Shown here piece after piece: positions 1 to 7,288 of a stretch of 64,000 nt of DNA. Where the stretch lies: contig CAUTAF010000006.1 of the NCBI GenBank assembly GCA_963536495.1, positions 25,127-89,126 on the forward strand, given 5' to 3'. Origin of the DNA: CAJPPJ01 sp963536495. Its GTDB lineage: Bacteria > Bacillota_I > Bacilli_A > RF39 > UBA660. Positions within the stretch are counted from its first letter, which is position 1. Each line of letters begins with the position of its first letter. The translations under genes and the position numbers were made by a program. The notes beneath the pieces are model-generated. The model did not search any database. It had not been told where the DNA came from and saw only the letters and a program-made list of their open reading frames with translations.

Positions 1-229
1 ATGCTGCTATAGATTTTTTAGCTTTTGTAATAACAGGTTTTTGACCTGATATTAAAGATAAATCACGAACTGCTGCATCTAATAATTTATGATCACTATT
101 TGCTTCACCAACACCAATGTTGATAACTATTTTTTCCAACTTAGGAACTTCCATAACTGATTTATAGTTATGTTTTTCTTTTAAAGTTGGTACTATTTCT
201 TTAATATACTTTTCTTTTAATACATTCAT
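1..229 (-). CDS. rplE: 50S ribosomal protein L5 (N-terminal part, runs off left edge)
   Basis: The first 76 residues of L5 are visible; the rest lies beyond position 1. L5 binds 5S rRNA in the central protuberance of the large subunit. The N-terminus (MNVLKEKYIKEIVPTLKEKH) and the following VMEVPKLEKIVINIGVG stretch are typical of bacterial L5. It is the last visible gene of the S10-spc operon, 13 bases after rplX, with a GGAT-type ribosome binding site just upstream. Partial only because of the window edge. Confidence 0.95.
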   Translation of the reverse strand, partial: MNVLKEKYIKEIVPTLKEKHNYKSVMEVPKLEKIVINIGVGEANSDHKLLDAAVRDLSLISGQKPVITKAKKSIAA

Positions 230-242
230 AATTCATCCTTTC

Positions 243-551
243 TTAAGCTATCTTTTCATTAGTTTTCTTACTAACTCTATATTTGTTTCCATCTTTATCA
301 AAAGCTTTACCAATTCTTGTTCTCTTGTTTGTTTTTGGATCTATATGCATAACATTTGAAATATGTATAGGAGCTTCTTTTTCAACTATACCTCCAGTTG
401 ATACACCATTTGGCTTTTGACTTTTTTTGATGATGTTGATACCTTCTACTATTACTTTGTTCTTTTCACGAAGTACTTTTAGGATTTTTCCTACTTTACC
501 TTTATCTTTACCAGTAATTACTATTACTTTATCATTTACTTTAAAGTTCAT
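243..551 (-). CDS. rplX: 50S ribosomal protein L24
   Basis: L24 (102 aa) starts assembly of the large subunit by binding 23S rRNA near its 5' end. The KOW motif is at the N-terminus (VNDKVIVITGKDKGKVGKIL), followed by the conserved VEGINIIKKSQKP segment. Length matches the family. It sits between rplN and rplE, the standard spc-operon order, with a GGAGG-type site before the ATG. Confidence 0.97.
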   Translation of the reverse strand: MNFKVNDKVIVITGKDKGKVGKILKVLREKNKVIVEGINIIKKSQKPNGVSTGGIVEKEAPIHISNVMHIDPKTNKRTRIGKAFDKDGNKYRVSKKTNEKIA

Positions 552-560
552 ATTTCCTCC

Positions 561-926
561 TTATAATACTTCCTTAGCTAGAGAAATAATTTTCATAAAT
601 CCTTTTCTTAATTCTCTTGCTACTGGTCCAAAAATACGAGTTCCTATAGGGTTTTTATCAGCGTTAATAATAACACAAGCATTATCATTAAATTTTATAT
701 AAGAACCATCTTCTCTTCTAAGACCATTTTTTGTTCTAACTATTACAGCTTTTACAACTGCTCCTTGTTTAACATTCCCGTTAGGTATAGCTTTCTTAAC
801 TGTCCCAACAACAATGTCACCAATGTTTCCACTTTTAACTTTGCTTCCGCCTAATACTCTTATAACTAATAATTCTCTTGCTCCAGAGTTATCAGCAACT
901 TTTAGACGTGTTTCTTGTTGAATCAT
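561..926 (-). CDS. rplN: 50S ribosomal protein L14
   Basis: L14 (121 aa) is a beta-barrel protein at the subunit interface. The N-terminus MIQQETRLKVADNSGA and the C-terminal FGPVARELRKGFMKIISLA region are diagnostic. Length is within one residue of the usual 122. It lies between rpsQ and rplX in one operon, with an AAGGAGG site upstream of the ATG. Confidence 0.98.
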   Translation of the reverse strand: MIQQETRLKVADNSGARELLVIRVLGGSKVKSGNIGDIVVGTVKKAIPNGNVKQGAVVKAVIVRTKNGLRREDGSYIKFNDNACVIINADKNPIGTRIFGPVARELRKGFMKIISLAKEVL

Positions 927-945
927 CTTATTCCTCCTTACCTAA

Positions 946-1203
946 CTATAATATTATCGCTTTTTCAACTACTTCTACTAAAGCAAAATATTTAGTTTTT
1001 GATAATGGTCTTGTTTCAACTATCTTAACTTTATCTCCTACTTTAGCAATATTTTGTTCGTCGTGAACTGCATATTTTTTAGAATATTTAACTCTTTTCC
1101 CATAAAGAGGGTGTTTTTTATAAGTTTCTACTAAAACTGTGATAGTTTTATCGTTAACATTACTTACAACTTTACCAATAAATTCTTTTCTTGTCTTTTC
1201 CAT
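946..1203 (-). CDS. rpsQ: 30S ribosomal protein S17
   Basis: S17 (85 aa) is a primary 16S rRNA binder with an OB-type fold. Recognised from EFIGKVVSNVNDKTITVLVE and the HPLYGKRVKYSKKYAVHDE segment. It follows rpmC by 9 bases and precedes rplN, the conserved order. Nothing unusual seen. Confidence 0.97.
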   Translation of the reverse strand: MEKTRKEFIGKVVSNVNDKTITVLVETYKKHPLYGKRVKYSKKYAVHDEQNIAKVGDKVKIVETRPLSKTKYFALVEVVEKAIIL

Positions 1204-1212
1204 GTTCCCTCC

Positions 1213-1407
1213 CTACTTGTTAAGTTCTCTTTCTCTTAATTCAGTTTTAAGTCTTGCAACTTCTCTTCTTAAGTCTTTTAAACGAGAAGGTTTTTCAAGT
1301 TGACCATTAGCCAATTGAAAACGTAAATCAAATAATTCTTCTTTATCAGCTTTGATTTTTGAAATTATTTCTTCATTTGATAATTTTTTTATTTCTTCAG
1401 CTTTCAT
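1213..1407 (-). CDS. rpmC: 50S ribosomal protein L29
   Basis: L29 (64 aa) is a two-helix protein near the exit tunnel, a docking site for trigger factor and SRP. The motif LFDLRFQLANGQLEKPSRLK is typical. Its start codon shares a base with the stop of rplP (ATG ends at 1405, rplP stop begins at 1409 on this strand, 1-base overlap at 1407), so translation is probably coupled. Confidence 0.97.
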   Translation of the reverse strand: MKAEEIKKLSNEEIISKIKADKEELFDLRFQLANGQLEKPSRLKDLRREVARLKTELRERELNK

Positions 1408-1823
1408 TATTTATCTCCTTCCCTTTTTACAAACTTAGTTTTTACAGGTAATTTGTGCCCTGCTAATCTGATAGCTTCACGTGCTACTTCTTCAGTTACA
1501 CCTGAAACTTCAAACATAATTTTTCCTGATTTTACTACAGCTACCCAAGAGTCTACTGCCCCTTTACCAGAACCTTGTCTAGTACCGATAGCTTTTTTAG
1601 TAAGTGGCATATGTGGGAATATATTAATATATACTTTACCACCTCTACTCATGTAACGATTCATAGCAACACGAGCTGCCTCAATTTGATTAGATGTAAT
1701 CCATGCTCCAGTTAAAGCTTGAATACCAAATTCACCTTTAGTTAATGTAGTATTTCCCTTTGCTTTTCCTTCATGAGTTAATCTATGTACTTTTCTAAAT
1801 TTAGTTCTTGATGGAATTAGCAT
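1407..1823 (-). CDS. rplP: 50S ribosomal protein L16
   Basis: L16 (138 aa) helps position tRNA at the A site and organises the peptidyl-transferase region. The MLIPSRTKFRKVHR start and the GTRQGSGKGAVDSWVAVVK segment are clear. The gene begins inside the 3' end of rpsC (23-base overlap), caused by the extended S3 tail. This suggests translational coupling between the two. Confidence 0.97.
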   Translation of the reverse strand: MLIPSRTKFRKVHRLTHEGKAKGNTTLTKGEFGIQALTGAWITSNQIEAARVAMNRYMSRGGKVYINIFPHMPLTKKAIGTRQGSGKGAVDSWVAVVKSGKIMFEVSGVTEEVAREAIRLAGHKLPVKTKFVKREGDK

Positions 1824-2523
1824 TTGATACTACCTCCTTGTTATTTTTGTTATTTTCTTTTTTGAAAAACTTTTTGTTTTCTTGTTTTTCATTTTTTCCT
1901 AAAGTTTCACCTCTATAAATCCAAACTTTAATACCGATTTTTCCATATGTTGTATCAGCTTCTGCTGTAGCATAATCAATATCTGCTCTTAGTGTATGAA
2001 GTGATACATTTCCTTCAGAATAACCTTCATTTCTGGCCATTTCAACACCACCAAGTCTACCTGATGCTAAAGTTTTAATTCCTTTTGCTCCAGCTTTTCT
2101 TGCGTTTCTAATAGCTCTCTTTTGAGCTGTTCTAAAAGATACTCTATTTTCGATTTGTTTAGCTATATCTTGTGCAACTATAGATGCATTCAATTCTGGT
2201 TGTTTAATTTCTACTATAGATATTTTAACTTTTCCTTCAATAATTTTTTCAACTTCTGAAGTAAGTTTTTTCATTTCTGAACCTGCTTGACCTATTATTA
2301 CACCTGGTTTTGATGTATATATAGTAACTTCAGTATATTTTTCAGTTCTTTCAATAGTAACATTTCCAACACTTGCATCTTTTAATCTAGTTTTTAAAAA
2401 TTTACGTAGTTTAAGATCTGCATTAAGAAGTCTTGGTACATCTTTTGAATCAGCATACCAGTTAGATTGCCAATCTTTATTTATTCCTAATCTTAAACCA
2501 ATTGGATTAACTTTTTGTCCCAT
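1801..2523 (-). CDS. rpsC: 30S ribosomal protein S3, with C-terminal extension
   Basis: S3 (240 aa) is part of the mRNA entry channel. The N-terminus MGQKVNPIGLRLGINKDWQS, a KH domain with VIIGQAG, and the C-terminal domain with GVEMARNEGYSEG are all present. The protein is about 20 residues longer than typical S3. The extra tail after the YRGETLG motif is Lys/Asn-rich low complexity, and its coding sequence overlaps the start of rplP by 23 bases. Confidence 0.97.
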   Translation of the reverse strand: MGQKVNPIGLRLGINKDWQSNWYADSKDVPRLLNADLKLRKFLKTRLKDASVGNVTIERTEKYTEVTIYTSKPGVIIGQAGSEMKKLTSEVEKIIEGKVKISIVEIKQPELNASIVAQDIAKQIENRVSFRTAQKRAIRNARKAGAKGIKTLASGRLGGVEMARNEGYSEGNVSLHTLRADIDYATAEADTTYGKIGIKVWIYRGETLGKNEKQENKKFFKKENNKNNKEVVSNANSIKN

Positions 2524-2532
2524 ATTTCCTCC

Positions 2533-2874
2533 TTATTTTTCTCTTACAACTACTAAAATATGACTAAATTGGTGATCCTTGTGTCCTATACGTCCTCTTG
2601 AATCAAACTTATGTCTTTTTAAAGTAGCTCCCATATCTATTCTTGCTTCTTTTACATATAAGTTATTTGCTTCTATATTTAAATTTTCTTTTGCATTAGC
2701 AATTGCAGAATTTAATGTTTTTAATATTAATCTAGCTGCTTTTTTATTTGTATTACTTAAAATAGTTTGTGCTTGCAATGCATCTTTTCCTCTAATTAAA
2801 TCTATAACTAATCTAGCTCTAAAAGGTGAAATTCTAAGATTTCTAGTTAATGCTCTAGTTTCTTTTTTATCCAT
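2533..2874 (-). CDS. rplV: 50S ribosomal protein L22
   Basis: L22 (113 aa) lines the exit tunnel with a long beta-hairpin. Seen: ALTRNLRISPFRARLVIDLI at the start and RGRIGHKDHQFSHILVVV at the end (the hairpin and last strand). Its start overlaps the rpsS stop by one base. This hairpin is a known site of macrolide-resistance mutations; no insertion or deletion is obvious here. Confidence 0.97.
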   Translation of the reverse strand: MDKKETRALTRNLRISPFRARLVIDLIRGKDALQAQTILSNTNKKAARLILKTLNSAIANAKENLNIEANNLYVKEARIDMGATLKRHKFDSRGRIGHKDHQFSHILVVVREK

Positions 2875-3152
2875 TATCTCTTACCTTCTTTCTTAGAACC
2901 AGCATGTCCACCAAATTTTCTAGTAGGTGAAAATTCTCCCAATTTATGTCCAACCATATTTTCTGTAACATATACTGGTACAAATTCTTTACCATTATAT
3001 ACAGCAAATGTATGTCCTATAAAATCTGGAAATATAGTAGATCTTCTTGACCAAGTCTTAATAACTTCTTTTTTACCTTCTTGATTCATTTTTTGCACTT
3101 TTGCAAATAATCTTTCAAAAACATAAGGTCCTTTTTTTACACTTCTTGCCAT
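2874..3152 (-). CDS. rpsS: 30S ribosomal protein S19
   Basis: S19 (92 aa) sits in the head of the small subunit with S13. It has the conserved MARSVKKGPYVFERLF start and the HKLGEFSPTRKFGGHAG end. Length matches the family. Position between rplB and rplV is standard, and a GGAGGAAAC site precedes the ATG. Confidence 0.98.
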   Translation of the reverse strand: MARSVKKGPYVFERLFAKVQKMNQEGKKEVIKTWSRRSTIFPDFIGHTFAVYNGKEFVPVYVTENMVGHKLGEFSPTRKFGGHAGSKKEGKR

Positions 3153-3160
3153 GTTTCCTC

Positions 3161-3991
3161 CTACTTGCTTCTTCTTCTAACAATTAACTTATCAGAAGCT
3201 TTTTTCTTTCTTGTCTTAAATCCAAGCGCTGGTTTTCCCCAAGGTGTCATTGGACCACTACGTCCGATTGGAGCTCTACCTTCTCCTCCACCATGTGGGT
3301 GATCATTAGGGTTCATTACAGAACCTCTAACTGTAGGTCTAATTCCCATATGTCTTGTTCTCCCTGCTTTTCCTAAAGAAACAAGTTCATAATCTGAATT
3401 TCCTACTTCTCCAATAGTTGCATAACAAGTTTTTAATATTAATCTTTGTTCTCCACTTGTTAATCTAACCATTACATATTTATCTTCTCTACCAATTATT
3501 TGCACTTTACTTCCTGCACTTCTTGCTAGTTCTCCACCTTTTCCAGGTCTTAATTCTACGTTGTGAACAACTGTACCAACTGGAATATTTCCAAGTGGTA
3601 AAGCGTTACCAACTTTAATATCAGCTGTTTCTCCAGCTATTATATCTTGTCCTACCATTAATCCTTCAGGAGCTAAGATATATCTCTTTTCACCATCTCT
3701 ATAATTAATTAAAGCGATGTTTGCAGTTCTATTTGGATCATATTCTATAGAAGCTACTCTTCCGAAAATATCTAATTTATTTCTTTTGAAATCTATTTTA
3801 CGATATTTTCTTTTTGCTCCTCCACCAATATGTCTTACAGTTATTTTACCGCTATGGTTTCTTCCACCTGTTTTACTTACTGATTCAAGTAAACTTTTTT
3901 CAGGTTTTGCTTTTTTTGTTAATACTTCATTTTTTAAAGTACTTTTACCACGTTCTGCGTTATTTGTTGGTTTATATAATTTTATTGCCAT
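3161..3991 (-). CDS. rplB: 50S ribosomal protein L2
   Basis: L2 (276 aa) is a core large-subunit protein needed for subunit joining and peptidyl-transferase structure. The signature PHGGGEGRAPIGRSGPMTPW near the C-terminus includes the conserved active-region His. The N-terminal OB-fold and SH3-like central domain are present at normal length. It follows rplW by 10 bases. Confidence 0.98.
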   Translation of the reverse strand: MAIKLYKPTNNAERGKSTLKNEVLTKKAKPEKSLLESVSKTGGRNHSGKITVRHIGGGAKRKYRKIDFKRNKLDIFGRVASIEYDPNRTANIALINYRDGEKRYILAPEGLMVGQDIIAGETADIKVGNALPLGNIPVGTVVHNVELRPGKGGELARSAGSKVQIIGREDKYVMVRLTSGEQRLILKTCYATIGEVGNSDYELVSLGKAGRTRHMGIRPTVRGSVMNPNDHPHGGGEGRAPIGRSGPMTPWGKPALGFKTRKKKASDKLIVRRRSK

Positions 3992-4001
3992 CTAAAACCT
4001 C

Positions 4002-4286
4002 CTACTTAGTTTCAAGAGTTTGTCCAGGTTCTAAAGTTATAATTGCTTTTTTATATTTTTTTGTGAATCCTGAATAACGTCCTACCCTTTTCTTTTTAGG
4101 TTTTACATTTATAGTTTGTACTTCTAAAACTTTAACTCCAAATATTTTTTGAACTGCTTCTTTTATTTCAGTTTTATTACTTTTTGTATCAACTTTAAAT
4201 GTATATTTATTATAATTACTTTGATCATTACTAGATTTTTCAGTAATTATTGGTGCTTTAATTATTTCTAAATATTTAGTATGCAT
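4002..4286 (-). CDS. rplW: 50S ribosomal protein L23
   Basis: L23 (94 aa) surrounds the exit-tunnel opening and is the docking site for trigger factor and SRP. Motifs: EIIKAPIITEKSS at the start and KYTFKVDTKSNKTEIKEAVQ in the middle. It overlaps the 3' end of rplD by 11 bases, so coupling is likely. Confidence 0.97.
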   Translation of the reverse strand: MHTKYLEIIKAPIITEKSSNDQSNYNKYTFKVDTKSNKTEIKEAVQKIFGVKVLEVQTINVKPKKKRVGRYSGFTKKYKKAIITLEPGQTLETK

Positions 4287-4908
4287 AATTTAACACCTCC
4301 TCTACTTCTTTTAATGCTTCTTTTGTAATTAATATCTTAGAGTTGTTTATTACATCTAAAACATTTAATTCATTAACTTCTAAAAGTATTACATTAGTAA
4401 TATTTCTACTTGCTAATATTATATTTTCATCAAGTTCTGGAACAACTATTAATACTTTTTCATTTTGTAATTTTAAATTATTTAAAATATTTAAAACTTC
4501 TTTTGTTTTTGGTGTTGCTAATTTAATATCTTCAACTACTACAAAATCTTCTAGTTTAGATAAAATAGCACTCTTTAATGCTGTTTTAGCAACTTTCTTA
4601 TTCATTTTTTTGCTAAAATCTTGTGGAACTGGTCCTAAAGCAATTCCCCCATGTCTAAATATGTTAGATCTGATAGATCCTGCTCTAGCTCTACCTGTAC
4701 CTTTTTGTCTCCATGGTTTTACGCCACCACCACTAACTTCTGATCTTGTTTTAACTTTTTTAGTACCTTGTCTTTGACAAGCTAATGTTAAAATAACTGC
4801 ATCGTTAATAGCTTTTTCATTTATTTCATTTTCGAATACTTCTGGATTTAGTTTTAAAGCTTCGATTTTTTCACCTTTAACGTTAAATACATCAACTGAC
4901 TTTTTCAT
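4276..4908 (-). CDS. rplD: 50S ribosomal protein L4
   Basis: L4 (210 aa) binds 23S rRNA; its extended loop reaches the tunnel constriction (KTRSEVSGGGVKPWRQKGTG, then RARAGSIRSNIFRHGGIALG). In E. coli L4 also represses its own operon through the S10 leader. Whether that happens here is unknown, but a structured leader is present upstream of rpsJ (see 5953..6077). Length is normal. Confidence 0.97.
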   Translation of the reverse strand: MKKSVDVFNVKGEKIEALKLNPEVFENEINEKAINDAVILTLACQRQGTKKVKTRSEVSGGGVKPWRQKGTGRARAGSIRSNIFRHGGIALGPVPQDFSKKMNKKVAKTALKSAILSKLEDFVVVEDIKLATPKTKEVLNILNNLKLQNEKVLIVVPELDENIILASRNITNVILLEVNELNVLDVINNSKILITKEALKEVEEVLNYAY

Positions 4909-4917
4909 TAAATCCTC

Positions 4918-5637
4918 CTATTCTTGACTTTCTGTAGAAGCTTCTTCTACTATTTCTTCATTTTTTACTTTTTTTGTATAATCTACAAGTCCAGCCATTT
5001 CTAATTTTTTACCTTGATTTTTAATAGCTGTCTTTAAGATAACTAAACCTTTTTTAGGTCCTGGAACATTACCTTTTACTAATATTACATTTTCATTTTC
5101 AAGTACATCTACTATAACTGAATTTTGTACAGTAGTAAGTTCTGCTCCCATATGTCCTGGAAGTTCAGTTCCTTTAAATACACGCATTGGTCTTAAAGTA
5201 CCTAAAGATCCTACACCTCTATGATATTGTGAACCATGAGACATTGGTCCTCTTGAGAAGTTATGTCTTTTTATAGATCCTTGGAACCCTTTACCTTTAC
5301 TGATTCCTGTAATGTCTATTACTTCACCAACTTCAAATATACTTGCTGTTAAAGTATCTCCTAATTTGTAATCTTCTACATTAACTCCTCTAATTTCTCT
5401 TAAGAAGCGCTTAGGTTCTGTATTTGCTTTTTTAGTATGTCCAATTTTTGGTTTGTTAGAACTTTTTTCTTTAACTGTTTCAAAACCTAATTGGATTGCT
5501 TCATACCCATCATTTTCTTTTGTTTTTATTTGAGTAACTACATTTGGTTCTACTGAAATTACTGTAACTGGAATCAATTTACCTTCTTCAGTAAAAACTT
5601 GAGTCATTCCAACTTTTTTTCCTAAGATTCCTTTCAT
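4918..5637 (-). CDS. rplC: 50S ribosomal protein L3, with acidic tail
   Basis: L3 (239 aa) is one of the first proteins to assemble onto 23S rRNA and reaches toward the peptidyl-transferase centre. Seen: MKGILGKKVGMTQVFTEEG at the start and the RGPMSHGSQYHRGVGSLGT finger loop. It is about 30 residues longer than the Bacillus protein. The excess is a C-terminal tail rich in Glu and Ser (after the GLVDYTKKV segment) with no family signature. Confidence 0.97.
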   Translation of the reverse strand: MKGILGKKVGMTQVFTEEGKLIPVTVISVEPNVVTQIKTKENDGYEAIQLGFETVKEKSSNKPKIGHTKKANTEPKRFLREIRGVNVEDYKLGDTLTASIFEVGEVIDITGISKGKGFQGSIKRHNFSRGPMSHGSQYHRGVGSLGTLRPMRVFKGTELPGHMGAELTTVQNSVIVDVLENENVILVKGNVPGPKKGLVILKTAIKNQGKKLEMAGLVDYTKKVKNEEIVEEASTESQE

Positions 5638-5649
5638 TTTTTCCTCCTA

Positions 5650-5952
5650 TTATTGTTTTATTAATATACCAACTCCACTTGGTAAATCTAAATGCATTAA
5701 TGCATCCATTGTATCTTTACCAGGGTTTTTAATATCAATTATTCTTTTGTGTGTTCTTCTTTCGAATTGTTCACGTGAATCTTTATATTTGTGTGTAGCT
5801 TTGATAACTGTAAACTTTTCTATTTCTGTTGGAAGTGGTACTGGTCCACTAATTTCTCCGCCAGATCTTTTAACAGTTTCAACTATCTTTTCTGCTGCTT
5901 TATCAAGAATTCTGTGATCATAAGCCTTTAGCTTTATACGAACTGTTGACAT
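5650..5952 (-). CDS. rpsJ: 30S ribosomal protein S10 (NusE)
   Basis: S10 (100 aa) is a small-subunit head protein that also links NusG-bound polymerase to the ribosome. Motifs: MSTVRIKLKAYDHRILDKAA and GPVPLPTEIEKFTVIKATHK. I start it at the ATG at 5952, which has a strong AAAGGAGG site and gives the family length. An in-frame ATG 12 codons earlier lies inside the leader hairpin region and lacks support. First gene of the S10 operon. Confidence 0.97.
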   Translation of the reverse strand: MSTVRIKLKAYDHRILDKAAEKIVETVKRSGGEISGPVPLPTEIEKFTVIKATHKYKDSREQFERRTHKRIIDIKNPGKDTMDALMHLDLPSGVGILIKQ

Positions 5953-6077
5953 AAAAATCCTCCTTTCGCTTATATCTAGTATAAACATACTCCGTAAAAG
6001 TTACCTGAAACCCTTATAAATATTAAACAACTTTACCAGGTGCTTCAGCAATCTCTCACATCATCGCTGCACATACG
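5953..6077 (-). promoter_or_regulatory. Structured 5' leader of the S10 operon
   Basis: About 125 bases of transcribed leader lie between the predicted start (near 6077) and rpsJ. Three elements are visible in RNA sense. (a) A hairpin at 6040..6072: GTG-CAGCGAU pairs with AUUGCUG-CAC, with a three-base AAG bulge. (b) Two complementary pairs in a-b-a'-b' order: ACCTG (6041..6037) with CAGGT (6007..6003), and GTAAAGTT (6036..6029) with AACTTTTAC (6002..5994), so they cross or are mutually exclusive. (c) A small hairpin AGTAT-GTTT-ATACT at 5978..5991, just before the ribosome binding site. Autogenous leaders upstream of S10 operons are established in gamma-proteobacteria; regulatory use here is inference. 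Confidence 0.6.
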
Positions 6078-6083
6078 CCTTAA

Positions 6084-6111
6084 ATTATACCAAAAATCAA
6101 AGTAAAATCAA
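6084..6111 (-). promoter_or_regulatory. Promoter of the S10 operon
   Basis: On the minus strand: TTGATT (6111..6106), a 16-base spacer, then TATAAT (6089..6084) preceded by TGG, an extended -10. Transcription would begin near 6077. It sits just after the terminator of the upstream gene cluster, consistent with an independent strong promoter for the ribosomal operon. Confidence 0.75.
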
Positions 6112-6112
6112 T

Positions 6113-6149
6113 ACTTTTTTAACAAAAAAACAAGATTATTTTAATCTTG
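6113..6149 (-). terminator. Rho-independent terminator of the 6136..10902 cluster
   Basis: In minus-strand sense: CAAGATTA, a three-base loop, TAATCTTG, then a run of T (plus-strand As at 6124..6130 and below). It overlaps the last codons of the small membrane protein gene at 6136..6612 and separates that cluster from the S10 promoter. Confidence 0.75.
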
Positions 6150-6612
6150 TCTGTATATCATTATCATAAATAACTTCTTCTACTTTTCCTTCTTTAATTT
6201 TTAAAAGCATATTACCTTTTATTTTTAAATTATCTTTTTCTAAAATAACTTCTTCTTTAGTATTAACTAAATAACGTTTATTTAATTCATCTTTTATGTT
6301 AACTTCATATATTTTATTATTTTTATTTCTAAAATTATTTATAATTGTTGATAATTGATTATCTGCATAATCATAAAAAATAACGTAATATTCTCCGGCT
6401 TTATCAAAAACTGAAGTTGTTAATATTTTATTTTCATTATAATTATTTTCTATTTTTGTTTCTTTATTTTTGTTTGATGTTAATTCTAAACCTATATATA
6501 CAGGTATTAAAATAACAAATATAACTAATAAAATATAAAATAATTTTTTTGTCTCTTGAAAATTATCGTTATCAATAGCATTTAAATATTTTTCACTTTT
6601 AGATTTTTTCAT
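6136..6612 (-). CDS. Small single-pass membrane protein of unknown function
   Basis: Not recognised. 158 aa from the ATG at 6612, chosen because a GAGGT site lies 6 bases upstream; a longer TTG-start form would overlap the upstream gene and has no site. Residues 1-20 are charged, residues about 25-42 form one hydrophobic helix (FYILLVIFVILIPVYIGL), and the rest is an exposed Lys/Asn/Glu-rich domain. The likely topology is N-in with a C-terminal extracytoplasmic domain. It follows the BI-1 gene by 19 bases, so it is probably cotranscribed. No catalytic motif is visible. Confidence 0.7.
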   Translation of the reverse strand: MKKSKSEKYLNAIDNDNFQETKKLFYILLVIFVILIPVYIGLELTSNKNKETKIENNYNENKILTTSVFDKAGEYYVIFYDYADNQLSTIINNFRNKNNKIYEVNIKDELNKRYLVNTKEEVILEKDNLKIKGNMLLKIKEGKVEEVIYDNDIQTRLK

Positions 6613-6631
6613 TTTATACCTCAAATAATAA

Positions 6632-7264
6632 TTATTTTCTTTTTCCAAATAATTGTAACAATTTAATAAATAAATTAATTAAATCTAAATATAATTGAAA
6701 TGCTAATTGAATTGGTAAATTTTTATCTTCTTCAAATTGTTCTTGTTTTATTCTATTTACATCATATAACATATATCCAACAAAGATAGCTGTTATTATT
6801 GAATTTATTATAACTTCAAATATTTCTGATTGAAAAATAAATAAATTTAATAAACCTACAACAATTGCTCCAAGTAAAGAAAATAATAGTATTTTTCCCC
6901 AACTAGAAAAATCATAATCTGAATTCCAAGATATGAATGCACATATTAAAAATATTATAGATGTAGCTATTAAACAACTAATAACTGAACCTAACGTAAA
7001 TGTAAGTAATATTGCTCCCATACTAATTCCAGTTATTAAACAATATATTACATATAATATTATAGTTAATAAAACTGGTATTTTTTTAATAATCCCCGAT
7101 AACAAAACGGCTATGATTATTGGTATAAAAAATATAACATATATCAACATTGGTACTGTTCTAAAAATATCTATAACTACTTCGATATTGCTAACTACTA
7201 AAAATGATGATGAAAATGTTAATAAAAAACCAATAAATAACCATATAAAAACTTTCTTAAACAT
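6632..7264 (-). CDS. Bax inhibitor-1 (BI-1/YccA/UPF0005) family membrane protein
   Basis: 210 aa, almost entirely hydrophobic, with about seven membrane helices. The C-terminal YMLYDVNRIKQE segment followed by LYLDLINLFIKLLQLFGKRK is the diagnostic end of BI-1/YccA proteins (the conserved Asp residues sit in the proposed pH sensor of the BsYetJ calcium-leak channel). Function in bacteria is not settled: a calcium leak in BsYetJ, FtsH modulation in E. coli YccA. An AGGGAG site precedes the ATG. Confidence 0.85.
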   Translation of the reverse strand: MFKKVFIWLFIGFLLTFSSSFLVVSNIEVVIDIFRTVPMLIYVIFFIPIIIAVLLSGIIKKIPVLLTIILYVIYCLITGISMGAILLTFTLGSVISCLIATSIIFLICAFISWNSDYDFSSWGKILLFSLLGAIVVGLLNLFIFQSEIFEVIINSIITAIFVGYMLYDVNRIKQEQFEEDKNLPIQLAFQLYLDLINLFIKLLQLFGKRK

Positions 7265-7288
7265 AATTAATTCTCCCTTCTATAATTA

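Noticed and set aside
3717..4286. Plus-strand open frames opposite rplB and rplW
   Set aside because: Antisense shadows in ribosomal genes; hydrophobic by mirror effect of Lys-rich sequence, no initiation signals.
5766..5783. CACGTG-centred sequence in rpsJ as a third parS site
   Set aside because: Only the core and a few flanking bases match (TTGTTCACGTGAATCT); it follows directly from conserved S10 codons (Ser-Arg-Glu).
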